From positions 1 to 10,386 of the forward strand of contig JANXUN010000248.1 of assembly GCA_025356185.1 (NCBI GenBank): a stretch of DNA of 10,386 bases. Reading direction: 5' to 3'. Shown here piece after piece: positions 1-7,139 of the stretch. Made by a program: the position numbers and the translations under genes. The notes beneath the pieces were generated by a model. It saw nothing but the letters and a program-made list of their open reading frames with translations. It ran no database searches and was not told the origin of the DNA. Origin of the DNA: Gemmatimonadaceae bacterium. GTDB taxonomy: Bacteria; Gemmatimonadota; Gemmatimonadetes; Gemmatimonadales; Gemmatimonadaceae. How positions within the stretch are numbered: the stretch's first letter is position 1; each line of letters opens with the position of its first letter.

Positions 1-1590
1 CAAAATCGGTGTCACCAATCCGCCCGAGGGGCGTTGCATCTGAAAACGCATGGTTGAAATGGCCGACGATGGCGGACCAGTGGTAGATCCGCCGCCATTT
101 GATCCCCCGTTTCCCCGATTCACCATGACACGCGTGCGACCAAACGTCGTGTCCAACCGACCAAATACCCGTGCCACCGAGTCAGCAAAAATTCTGCCGA
201 CTTCTTCAAGCAATTGCGCTTTATCCAACGTGACCGTCTTGCCGTCGTTGCTGATAAAAATCTTTGCATCGTGCGCTGCCGCCGGTGCATGCGCGAGCGA
301 CGCCTCGGCCGCCGGCTGCACGTCGGTTGTTTTTGCAGTCGCGCTTGCCGCAGCAGGCGCCGCCGCTGCTACACGCTTGAGCGAATCGCTGGATGCCATG
401 ATGCGCTTACGCACGGCTTCAGCAATCGCCAATGACTCCGCGCGCGAAATCACCACCGGTACAAACACGCCTTCTGCGCCATCGGTGCTATTGCGATACA
501 CGACCACCGTCTCGGGCTTCGCATCGCGCGATTTGCCGCCCATCGTTTTTGCAACTTCCATAGTCGTGGGACGACGTCCGCCCGCGCCGGCGTCTCGCGC
601 GGTGAGTGTGTCGGGCTTCGCAGCGCCGCGTGTAAACCTTTCGCGCTGCGTGGCAAACAGCGCCACGGCCGCAACCGCGCTTGCTCCAACCACCAACGGC
701 CACACGCGACGACGCGAATGCGCCGCGAACATGCTGCCACTCGCCGACATCGCCGGAAGCGCATCTAACTCTGCGAGCAATGCCAGTGCCGACTGCGGAC
801 GTTTGGCTGCGTCCTTTGCCAAGCAGTGCATGATGATCGCCGACAACGCCTCAGGAATGTCCGCAAATTTTTGCGGTAACTCGGGTATCTGCGTGAGCTG
901 CGCCGCCATGGTCGCTTGCGGCGACGATCCGATAAAGGGCGAACGTCCAGTGACCAATTCGTACGCTAGCAAACCGGCGCCGTAAATATCGACGCGGTGA
1001 TCGGCAGCCGGATCGGCAGCCAGTTGCTCGGGCGCCATGTATGCCGGCGTGCCGACAACCATTCCGGTTGTGGTTCCGCCGACAATCGGTACCGCCGCCG
1101 ACAACGCCTTCGCCACGCCAAAGTCGGTAACGAGAGCGTGCATGCCCGACGTGAGAATGTTGTCGGGTTTGATATCGCGATGCACAATGCCGCGCGCATG
1201 CGCATACGCGAGTGCATCAACCACATCATGCATGATGCGCACGACATCGCGCGCCGGAAGTCGCGTATTTTTTGTGAGCGCGCCGCGCAGCGACTCGCCT
1301 TCGATAAACGGCATGGAGAACCACAACAGCCCGTCCTGATCGCCGGCCGACAGCAGCGGTACGATGTGCGGATGTTGCAGTTGCGCCGCCAGTTGTATTT
1401 CGCGACGAAAGCGATCGACGTTCACACCGGCCGCCAACTCGGGCGGCAACACCTTGATCACCACGCGACGTTGCAAGGCCCGCTCGGTCGCGACAAACAC
1501 GCGCGACATGCCACCACCACCGAGCTCACGCTCGATCTGGTAGTCGGCACCGATGGCCTGCTGCAGGCGATGTTGGAACGTTGTAGTCAA
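1..1590 (-). CDS. Transmembrane Ser/Thr protein kinase (C-terminus outside window)
   Basis: This is the first 530 codons of a Hanks-type (PknB-like) kinase that phosphorylates Ser/Thr on target proteins from the inner membrane. The frame is open to the window edge with no stop. In order: Gly-rich loop GGGGMSRV (residues 24-31), ATP-binding Lys46 in VVIKVL, helix-C Glu64, catalytic HRDIKPDN (137-144, Asp139), DFG (156-158), APE (186-188) and helix-F Asp201. All key residues are present and it is an RD kinase, so it should be active. A single membrane segment at about 294-312 follows an Arg-rich stop-transfer (SRRRVW). After it come more than 200 residues, Ala/Pro-rich in the middle, with no PASTA, WD40 or TPR repeats that I recognise; these should be extracytoplasmic. 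The start is TTG at 1590. The next in-frame ATG (1509) falls inside the Gly loop and is too late. There is no Shine-Dalgarno; the start directly abuts a pyrimidine-rich (mRNA sense) heptad tract. It is divergent from rpsL. Confidence 0.93.
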   Translation of the reverse strand, partial: MTTTFQHRLQQAIGADYQIERELGGGGMSRVFVATERALQRRVVIKVLPPELAAGVNVDRFRREIQLAAQLQHPHIVPLLSAGDQDGLLWFSMPFIEGESLRGALTKNTRLPARDVVRIMHDVVDALAYAHARGIVHRDIKPDNILTSGMHALVTDFGVAKALSAAVPIVGGTTTGMVVGTPAYMAPEQLAADPAADHRVDIYGAGLLAYELVTGRSPFIGSSPQATMAAQLTQIPELPQKFADIPEALSAIIMHCLAKDAAKRPQSALALLAELDALPAMSASGSMFAAHSRRRVWPLVVGASAVAAVALFATQRERFTRGAAKPDTLTARDAGAGGRRPTTMEVAKTMGGKSRDAKPETVVVYRNSTDGAEGVFVPVVISRAESLAIAEAVRKRIMASSDSLKRVAAAAPAAASATAKTTDVQPAAEASLAHAPAAAHDAKIFISNDGKTVTLDKAQLLEEVGRIFADSVARVFGRLDTTFGRTRVMVNRGNGGSNGGGSTTGPPSSAISTMRFQMQRPSGGLVTPIL

Positions 1591-1674
1591 GACGGGAGAC
1601 GGGAGACGGAAGACCGGAGACCGGAGACGAACTGCGGGCAATGAAAGACGGGAGAGCGAAGACGGAAGACGAAA
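1591..1674. repeat. Purine-rich heptad repeat tract (consensus GACSGRA)
   Basis: On the plus strand the tract reads as tandem 7-mers: GACGGGA (1591 and 1598), GACGGAA (1605), GACCGGA (1612 and 1619), a partial unit at 1626, a non-repeat interruption, then GACGGGA (1647), GAGCGAA (1654), GACGGAA (1661) and GACGAAA (1668). It ends exactly at the kinase start codon, so the kinase mRNA leader would be a run of CTCCCGT-type pyrimidine repeats. A related tract precedes wecB at 8314-8420. Function is unknown; it may be a slippage-prone simple repeat or a translation/regulatory leader. Confidence 0.8.
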
Positions 1675-1911
1675 GTGACGGCGCCGTGGGCATGGTAGGT
1701 CCGCCTCTACAACAAGGTACAGTTTCGAACGGGAAACGCTTGTTTGACCCTCCAAACGCGCCAGCTGTTGCGTCTCGGCCCTAAGAAACTTTCCCGGCGT
1801 CGGCGATTTCCTACCCAATGGTGGACGAAAAGCTCCGTAACACGTTAAATGACAACGTTTTGTGATTATTCTACATATCGAGCGGCGCCTGAGACTCGCT
1901 TGTCTATCGGG

Positions 1912-1941
1912 TTGACCGCACTCACAGGCTTCGGCTATCTT
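1912..1941 (+). promoter_or_regulatory. Candidate sigma-70-type promoter for rpsL-rpsG
   Basis: TTGACC (1912-1917, 5/6 to the -35 consensus) is followed after an 18-nt spacer by TATCTT (1936-1941, 4/6 to the -10 consensus). Transcription would start near 1948 and give a leader of about 160 nt before the rpsL ATG at 2109. A weaker alternative is TTAAAT/TATTCT in the AT-rich stretch near 1845-1872. Sequence match only; not proven. Confidence 0.4.
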
Positions 1942-1985
1942 TCCAGACTGTTCCGTGCCGTGTCGGCAGGGCCGTTTGCAACACG

Positions 1986-2046
1986 AAGGAAAGCTCCTTG
2001 TAGGTGCAGCAACTGTTTGTGTATCCCGACTACAGCCGGGGATACA
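1986..2046 (+). promoter_or_regulatory. Two hairpins in the rpsL 5' leader
   Basis: The leader contains a small hairpin AAGGA (1986-1990)/TCCTT (1995-1999) with loop AAGC, and a larger one TGTATCCC (2020-2027)/GGGATACA (2039-2046) with a loop of about 11 nt. Both lie between the candidate promoter and the rpsL start, where ribosomal protein operons often carry autoregulatory structures. rpsL and rpsG overlap here, so the intergenic S7-binding site used in the E. coli str operon has no room. The upstream leader is the likelier place for any feedback control. Regulatory role is inferred. Confidence 0.35.
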
Positions 2047-2108
2047 TCGCCGACACGATTCACGTAGATGTAGGTCCACGAACGTACAACGAGAGAAGTC
2101 ACCGGCGA

Positions 2109-2528
2109 ATGCCAACCATCAATCAGCTGGTCCGTCGCGCCCGTAAGGACGTGGTGGAGAAGTCCAAAGCGCCCGCGCTCAAGAGCAACCCGTTCAAGCG
2201 TGGTGTGTGCACGCGCGTCTACACGACGACGCCAAAGAAGCCGAATTCAGCGCTCCGTAAAGTTGCGCGCGTTCGTCTCACCAACCAACTCGAAGTCACT
2301 GCCTACATCCCGGGCGAAGGACACAACTTGCAGGAGCACAGCATCGTGCTCGTGCGTGGTGGCCGCGTAAAGGATTTGCCAGGCGTGCGTTATCACATCG
2401 TGCGCGGCACGCTTGACGCATCGGGCGTCAACGGTCGCAATCAGAGTCGTTCCAAGTACGGCACCAAGCGCCCCAAGAAAGGCGCTGCCGCGAAGGGCGC
2501 CGCAGCCGCTGGAGGTAAGAAGAAATGA
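2109..2528 (+). CDS. rpsL: 30S ribosomal protein S12
   Basis: S12 sits at the decoding centre of the small ribosomal subunit and controls tRNA selection accuracy. The 139-residue protein aligns without gaps to the N-terminal half of E. coli S12. TTTPKKPNSALRK (residues 39-51) carries Lys43, and GGRVKDLPGVRYH carries Lys88 and Asp89. Both lysines are the streptomycin-sensitive residues, and Asp89 is the RimO methylthiolation site in E. coli. The start is ATG 2109, giving the family N-terminus MPTINQLVR; a longer reading from 2004 has no homology. Only a weak purine run (GAGAGAAG, 2091-2098) lies upstream. The C-terminus continues about 15 residues past the usual end (after KYGTKRPK) in a Lys/Ala/Gly-rich tail. 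The stop overlaps the rpsG start (ATGA), so translation is probably coupled. Confidence 0.98.
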   Translation: MPTINQLVRRARKDVVEKSKAPALKSNPFKRGVCTRVYTTTPKKPNSALRKVARVRLTNQLEVTAYIPGEGHNLQEHSIVLVRGGRVKDLPGVRYHIVRGTLDASGVNGRNQSRSKYGTKRPKKGAAAKGAAAAGGKKK

Positions 2529-2995
2529 GCCGTCGCAAAACCGCAGTAAAACGCAGCGTGTTGCCTGATGCGCGCTATGACAGCCAGACCGTGTCCAAGT
2601 TCATCAACGTGCTGATGATTCAGGGCAAGAAGTCCACCGCCGAAGGCATTTTCTATAGCGCCATGGACATTGTTGAAGCGAAGACCGCGCAGCCGGGTGT
2701 TGCCATTTTCAAGCAAGCGCTCAACAATCTCAAGCCGGTTGTTGAAGTGAAGAGCCGCCGCGTCGGTGGTGCCACCTATCAGGTGCCCGTCGAAGTGCGT
2801 CAGGATCGCCGCACGGCGCTCGCGATGCGCTGGTTGATCAGCTACTCGCGCGATCGCAACGAAAAGAGCATGAACGAAAAGCTTGCCAACGAAGTGCTTG
2901 CCGCGAGCAAGGGCGAAGGCAACGCGATCAAAAAGAAAGAAGACACGCACCGCATGGCCGAAGCCAACAAGGCGTTCGCGCACTATCGCTGGTAG
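2525..2995 (+). CDS. rpsG: 30S ribosomal protein S7
   Basis: S7 is the primary 16S rRNA 3'-domain binding protein that nucleates 30S head assembly and lines the E site. The 156-residue protein has the usual family length. It starts MSRRKTAVKR and contains the conserved core FINVLMIQGKKSTAE, VKSRRVGGATYQVPVEVR (roughly residues 76-93) and a C-terminal KKKEDTHRMAEANKAFAHYRW. It begins inside the rpsL stop codon (ATGA overlap), with GGAGG at 2511-2515 as a good Shine-Dalgarno, the strongest in this window. In most bacteria fusA and tuf follow directly; here a terminator follows 21 nt after the stop, and fusA is 7.3 kb away. Confidence 0.98.
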   Translation: MSRRKTAVKRSVLPDARYDSQTVSKFINVLMIQGKKSTAEGIFYSAMDIVEAKTAQPGVAIFKQALNNLKPVVEVKSRRVGGATYQVPVEVRQDRRTALAMRWLISYSRDRNEKSMNEKLANEVLAASKGEGNAIKKKEDTHRMAEANKAFAHYRW

Positions 2996-3016
2996 ACGCT
3001 GTCATCGATGTAACGC

Positions 3017-3054
3017 AAAACCCCCAGAGCATCGCGCTCTGGGGGTTTTGTTTT
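3017..3054 (+). terminator. Strong bidirectional rho-independent terminator
   Basis: A perfect 14-bp inverted repeat, AAAACCCCCAGAGC (3017-3030) and GCTCTGGGGGTTTT (3036-3049), with loop ATCGC and a following GTTTT. The GC-rich core with A-tract on the left and T-tract on the right allows termination on both strands. It lies 21 nt after rpsG and 31 nt beyond the end of the convergent minus-strand beta-helix gene, so it most likely closes both operons. Confidence 0.93.
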
Positions 3055-3085
3055 GCGTGGGCCATGTAACTCGTGATGCGCGTTG

Positions 3086-4141
3086 CTACTGCACTGACGC
3101 ACCACCATCGGCTGCCATCACCGCGCCATACACCGTGGCACCGCTGCGTAACTCGACGCGCGGTGCCGTCACGGTCGTGCGCTTGCTCGCGACGCCCACG
3201 ACAGATGCGCCGACGACGATACTGTGCTCTGAAATGACCGGTCCACTCAATCGTGCGCCGTCTTCGATCACGATGCGTCCGCGTGCAGTGATGGCACCAA
3301 CAATGACGGCGGCGCCTTTGACATGCATCGTGCCATGCGCTTTGAGCGAACCTTCAACGCGCGCGCCTTCGCTCACAACCACGTTGCCACGCACAATCAC
3401 CGAACCTGCCATCGACGTATCAGGCGGTACGACGAGATTGCCGGTCACACGCCAGTAGCCGTGACCCAGCGCAATGGCGCGCTCAGGGACATATGGCGTG
3501 TACGCAGACACGGGAAGGATAGGTGTCTCGATTGTACCACCGCCGCCAACACGTACCATCGGTGCATCGAGTCGGTCAAACACAACGCCCGCTTCCAACA
3601 AGATTTCACGATCACTTGTTGCGCGGCCCATGAGTTGTGTACCCTCGGCTGCTTCGAGCCGACCGTTTGCATGCACCCACCGCAACACGGTACTCCCCGC
3701 GCCCAGTTTCACATCGCGCTGGCCAAGAACCGCGCGATACGTGCAATTGGCACCGCCTCGGAATGTGCGACGCGCCAAACACTCCGACGCGACCGTTGTG
3801 CCCGCGACAATCGGCGTGTCGTCCATCAGCACAACAACATCAGTGATCGGCGTTTTTGTTACTTCAAGCGGCGTTGCTTGGTTGTGCACGCGCACCGCAC
3901 TGCCGTCGGACAACCGCGGCGGCACCGACGTTCCCATCAACCCTTCGGACGTCATCCGTTCGACAAACGACGTTGCAAAAAACGTGAGCTTTCCAGAATC
4001 TTGACCCACGGCATTGAGCGGTGCGGCGTCGCGCGGGCGCAGCAACTCCATCATCGCCGGAATAAACGGAATCGCGATCCACGTGAGCGTTGCCAACAGG
4101 AGCAGCGCAAACACGCTATTGGGACCCAACGCGGACAGCAC
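3086..4141 (-). CDS. Membrane-anchored beta-helix / bactofilin-like (polymer-forming) protein
   Basis: I read a 351-residue protein with one N-terminal hydrophobic segment (about residues 9-29, SVFALLLLATLTWIAIPFI) and a C-terminal domain (about 232-343) of short repeating beta-strands: alternating Val/Ile/Gly rungs such as GSVIVRGNVVVSEGARVEGS, then ARGRIVIEDGARLSG. That rung pattern fits a right-handed beta-helix of the bactofilin/DUF583 type. The region at 30-230 is Thr/Val-rich and not recognised. Bactofilins polymerise into scaffolds that place cell-wall or polysaccharide machinery; that role here is inferred. GTG 4141 is preferred because GGGAG sits 8 nt upstream and the GT2 stop ends 1 nt before it. 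Alternatives are ATG 4171 and TTG 4234, which overlap the GT2 gene, lack a Shine-Dalgarno and would add a basic N-terminus. Topology is uncertain. Last gene of the five-gene operon. Confidence 0.75.
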   Translation of the reverse strand: MLSALGPNSVFALLLLATLTWIAIPFIPAMMELLRPRDAAPLNAVGQDSGKLTFFATSFVERMTSEGLMGTSVPPRLSDGSAVRVHNQATPLEVTKTPITDVVVLMDDTPIVAGTTVASECLARRTFRGGANCTYRAVLGQRDVKLGAGSTVLRWVHANGRLEAAEGTQLMGRATSDREILLEAGVVFDRLDAPMVRVGGGGTIETPILPVSAYTPYVPERAIALGHGYWRVTGNLVVPPDTSMAGSVIVRGNVVVSEGARVEGSLKAHGTMHVKGAAVIVGAITARGRIVIEDGARLSGPVISEHSIVVGASVVGVASKRTTVTAPRVELRSGATVYGAVMAADGGASVQ

Positions 4142-4142
4142 G

Positions 4143-5447
4143 TTACACGCTCCCGTCGGCCGCGTCGGCATTGACGCCGACGCGCCGCACACCCGTTCGC
4201 AGTGTGCGATAGCGTTCCGTTTTTTGCCACTCAACCGGACGACCGCGAAACCACGACGCGCGCGACATCGATGCGCGCGCCACTGAGAGCGTGCTAACCA
4301 AAAAGCCTAGCAAGAGAAACGGTAACATGCGGATACGCTCGCGTGATCCATCAAGACGACTTGCCGTTGCGACTTGAAAGAACGCCGCAAAGTTGCCGAC
4401 GGTGTTAAAGCTCGAGATCGCGAGCACCGTCAGACGGCCCCAACTTGGTGGATAGCCCGCGTAGAACAGCACGATCGTACAGATCCATCCGAGCACGAGA
4501 ATGAGCGGCACAATAAAGACACCGAGCAACAGCACACCGTCGAGCACTTGCCACCACGGGAGTGCACGACGGTTGCTAATTAACGCCGCGACGTAGCGCA
4601 CCAGCGCTTGATTGTGCCCTTTGGCCCACCGCTGAATCTGCCGGATGCGGACTTCCCACGATTCCGGGACTTCCTCGTAGCACTCCGAACGATTTTGATA
4701 CACAACGTCCCAGCCGTTCATCACCAGACGCACGGTGAGATCGGTGTCTTCGGCCAGTGACGCGATGTTCCATCCGCCCACTTGTTCGAGTGCCACCTTT
4801 CGCACGCCGCCAACCGTGCCGCCGTACTGCGGAATGAGCCGCAAGTTCATGCGCGCTTGTTGATCGACTTGATATCCGCCGGCGCGCTCTAAATCGAGCA
4901 AACGTGTCAGCAATGACTTGCCTACGTTAAGCGGCACCACGCGGCCCATGACGGCGCCGACTTCAGCATCAAAGAATGGAGCGACGAGTTGCTTGAGCAG
5001 TCGCGGACCGGGGATGTAATCGGCGTCAAACACCATGAAGATGTCGCCGGGATGCTGCGCCATCGCTTCAGCAAGCGCCGCGGCTTTTCCAGGCGTTCCA
5101 TCATCGCGCAAAAACGGAAAGATGCGATCGCCATAGGCCTCTGCGTATTCGCGCATGATCGAGCGCGTCTCGTCTTTCGAGCGATCATCAATCGGCACGA
5201 TGCGCAGCTTGTCTGCCGGATAATCGACATTGAGCAGCGCATCCAGCGAGTCACGAATCACGCGCGCTTCGTTGTGCGCAGGTACAAATACCGTCAGGAG
5301 CGGCCAATCGGCCTGCACGATATCGACGTACGGTTGACGATGCGTGCCGAAGAGCCGATTGAGCGTAAAGAAGTAGTGACGCGCGGTGTACACCGCGAGC
5401 ACGGCGATACAGATCCACAGGCCAAGGCTCGCGAGCGTGATGATCAT
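4143..5447 (-). CDS. Membrane family 2 glycosyltransferase, processive synthase type
   Basis: A 434-residue inner-membrane GT2 related to cellulose, hyaluronan and poly-GlcNAc synthases, which polymerise nucleotide-sugars and thread the chain through the membrane. Residues 5-22 form a membrane segment. The catalytic domain has FVPAHNE (54-60), IDDRSKDET (86-94), the DxD motif FDADY (140-144), the acceptor-site AEDTD (232-236) and QIQRW (270-274, the QxxRW motif of processive enzymes). Three to four membrane helices follow (about 295-400), then FRGRPVEWQKTERY near the C-terminus. No PilZ or MshEN c-di-GMP domain is visible. The start ATG 5447 overlaps the upstream stop as ATGA; a longer reading from 5750 would lie in the neighbouring gene and has no family match. 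Beside wecB, the donor may be UDP-ManNAc or UDP-GlcNAc; this is inferred. Confidence 0.93.
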   Translation of the reverse strand: MIITLASLGLWICIAVLAVYTARHYFFTLNRLFGTHRQPYVDIVQADWPLLTVFVPAHNEARVIRDSLDALLNVDYPADKLRIVPIDDRSKDETRSIMREYAEAYGDRIFPFLRDDGTPGKAAALAEAMAQHPGDIFMVFDADYIPGPRLLKQLVAPFFDAEVGAVMGRVVPLNVGKSLLTRLLDLERAGGYQVDQQARMNLRLIPQYGGTVGGVRKVALEQVGGWNIASLAEDTDLTVRLVMNGWDVVYQNRSECYEEVPESWEVRIRQIQRWAKGHNQALVRYVAALISNRRALPWWQVLDGVLLLGVFIVPLILVLGWICTIVLFYAGYPPSWGRLTVLAISSFNTVGNFAAFFQVATASRLDGSRERIRMLPFLLLGFLVSTLSVARASMSRASWFRGRPVEWQKTERYRTLRTGVRRVGVNADAADGSV

Positions 5448-6343
5448 GGTCGCAGGCGTTCGGTGATCGCGTAGCTGCCCGACGCGGGCGTCATGCGTGG
5501 CGCGCGATACGGCGGCACCGGAATGCGGCGATCGTCCGAATCGAGCGTACTCCCGGAGCGCCAACTCATGCCCCATCCGTATAACGCGACGTACACAAAC
5601 ACGTCGAGCAGCACGCCGAACGCTAAAAACAAGATAGGCATCGCCAACAACGAGCCGCGATAAATGACGAACGCGTGAATGATGGCTTGCAGCGGAAAAA
5701 ACAGTGCCAGGTGCAACAACAGCATCGTGGCAAGCAACAATTTTTGCCACAGCTCAAAATCAAAAATGAAATACGTGAAGGCCACCAATACAGGCGACAG
5801 CAACAGAATTACCACGCCGCACACGAGCAATCCCGCGGTGTACGATGCCAGCGAATACGTGAATGGCGGCGCCGCAATACTGAACCACACTTGTGCGGTA
5901 AGCTGCAGCACGGCGAGCGCGCGCAAGAAATAGGCGAGCGGAACGAATCGTCCGCGTAGCAGCATGCCGGGGATGGCGAGGCCGAGGACGAACAGCCATC
6001 CGCTGCGCAAATCGACGGCAACAGGCCAGTTTGCGACGGCAGAGTAGAACGGAATTGCGAAGGACAGTGGGCCGAGCTCAACGACGCGCGTTGCGACGAC
6101 ACCGGGAAGACCGAGTGGTATGCGAAAGTATTCCAGGAGCCAACGCCAGCCGGACAACATCGGATCGAGCAACACAAAGACCGCGAGCGAAAACATCGCC
6201 GGTAGCACAAGCAGATCGACAAACAGCCATCGGCTGACTTCCAACCCGATCATCGCGCGATGCGGCGCGATGCGACCGCCGCGGAATCCGCGGTCACGCA
6301 GACTGTCGATGCGACGGGACGGCCTACCAGTAACGCGCGACAC
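5444..6343 (-). CDS. Multi-pass membrane protein of unknown function
   Basis: A 299-residue, strongly hydrophobic protein with six or seven probable membrane helices: for example around residues 40-58, 93-110, 135-160, 165-195, 203-228 and 233-255. It has an Arg-rich N-terminus and a polar tail with proline and arginine (about 265-299). I do not recognise a family and see no catalytic motif. It sits between the outer-membrane barrel and the GT2 synthase, overlapping the former by 20 nt and the latter by 4 nt (ATGA), which suggests a partner subunit of the synthase or exporter. The start is uncertain: GTG 6343 has GGAG 9 nt upstream; ATG 6253 would remove the Arg-rich 30 residues but has no Shine-Dalgarno. 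Confidence 0.75.
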   Translation of the reverse strand: MSRVTGRPSRRIDSLRDRGFRGGRIAPHRAMIGLEVSRWLFVDLLVLPAMFSLAVFVLLDPMLSGWRWLLEYFRIPLGLPGVVATRVVELGPLSFAIPFYSAVANWPVAVDLRSGWLFVLGLAIPGMLLRGRFVPLAYFLRALAVLQLTAQVWFSIAAPPFTYSLASYTAGLLVCGVVILLLSPVLVAFTYFIFDFELWQKLLLATMLLLHLALFFPLQAIIHAFVIYRGSLLAMPILFLAFGVLLDVFVYVALYGWGMSWRSGSTLDSDDRRIPVPPYRAPRMTPASGSYAITERLRP

Positions 6344-7139
6344 CGAGGGTGACTCCAGACCGCGTGTAGAAGGGATTGCTGTACTGATCCAATTGCGCGT
6401 TCAGGGCCCATTGCGATGACACTTTTTCCCGCCACGCGACGGACAACTCGTGCGAATTGAATCGCTGAAGCGTCGTGGTGGTGTTAATCACTTGCCACCC
6501 TTCAGATCCACCGATAGCACGCAGTGAGAACGAACGCTTTGGCGACGGCGTCCAGGTGGTCGCGCCGGTGAATCGATGCGAGCGAATGTCGCCCGGTCTG
6601 CTGACGTTGTAGCGCACGCCGCCTTCAAATACGAGCGCATGCGGTGCGTACCACGCGAGCGACGCCACACCCGCGACATCGGAGAGCGTTGTCACGGATT
6701 TGACGTACGACAATCCCACGGTTGCCTGAAGTCGCCGATCCTGTCCAAAACGCAGGCCGAGTGAACCATCGGCACGCGCGCGTGGCATGATCGGTGCGCC
6801 ACTGCCAACGCTACCGCCCAGTACAAAGAAGACATGGGGCGACACGTCATGACGCGCGGTCGCACCGATCTGCGCACCACGTTCGCCAAACGCGCGTAAC
6901 GCCAGCGCATCCAGATAGTACGTGCTCATCGTCGACGGGCGGACGGCGCGCGCGTACATCCCTTGCCAATTGCCGTAGCCATTCGTGACCGATTGCGAAA
7001 GCGCGCTTGCTTCAATCCACGATCCTCCAAGACCGCCGGCTAACGGCGCTTGGGCGCGCGTCACGCGCGAGCTGAGGACGCACAACAGCGGCACTGCAAC
7101 GAGTGCGCGCGAGACATGCGACGCAGCGCTACGACGCAT
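6324..7139 (-). CDS. Outer-membrane beta-barrel protein, YaiO-like
   Basis: The 271-residue precursor begins with a Sec signal peptide (basic MRRSAASHVSR, hydrophobic LVAVPLLCVL, probable cleavage after Ala29 in VTRA-Q). The rest is a run of amphipathic strands separated by Gly/Asn/Ser turns, ending in LGVARYW with a terminal aromatic residue, the classic BAM-dependent barrel signature. Size and pattern suit the YaiO-type barrel family; without a profile search the family name is tentative. In a polysaccharide operon it would be the outer-membrane exit or a polymer-binding protein, as YaiO is linked to the GT2 YaiP in E. coli. The start ATG 7139 lies 11 nt inside the end of wecB. No Shine-Dalgarno is seen, so translational coupling is likely. 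It overlaps the next gene by 20 nt. Cys20 is not in a good lipobox. Confidence 0.8.
   Translation of the reverse strand: MRRSAASHVSRALVAVPLLCVLSSRVTRAQAPLAGGLGGSWIEASALSQSVTNGYGNWQGMYARAVRPSTMSTYYLDALALRAFGERGAQIGATARHDVSPHVFFVLGGSVGSGAPIMPRARADGSLGLRFGQDRRLQATVGLSYVKSVTTLSDVAGVASLAWYAPHALVFEGGVRYNVSRPGDIRSHRFTGATTWTPSPKRSFSLRAIGGSEGWQVINTTTTLQRFNSHELSVAWREKVSSQWALNAQLDQYSNPFYTRSGVTLGVARYW

Noticed and set aside
50..985. Plus-strand 311-codon open frame
   Set aside because: It lies antisense to the kinase, whose frame carries all catalytic motifs and a membrane helix. The plus-strand product is low-complexity Ala/Ser/Thr with no family features.
997..1644. Plus-strand 215-codon open frame
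   Set aside because: Antisense to the kinase catalytic domain and ending in the heptad repeat; Arg/His-rich shadow product.
1591..1674. CRISPR array or IS end
   Set aside because: Units are 7 nt with no spacers, and there is no transposase or terminal inverted repeat nearby.
2004..2108. Longer rpsL start
   Set aside because: It adds 35 residues with no match to S12; ATG 2109 gives the exact family N-terminus.
3323..4174. Plus-strand 283-codon open frame
   Set aside because: Antisense to the beta-helix gene; Arg/His/Cys-rich composition typical of a shadow frame in GC-rich DNA.
5448..5750. N-terminal extension of the GT2 gene by 101 codons
   Set aside because: It overlaps the membrane-protein gene in another frame, has no family similarity, and the ATGA junction at 5447 gives a standard start.
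6324..7139. Lipoprotein reading of the barrel protein (Cys20)
   Set aside because: The residues before Cys20 (VPLL) do not form a good lipobox, and a normal signal-peptidase site (VTRA-Q) follows at residue 29.
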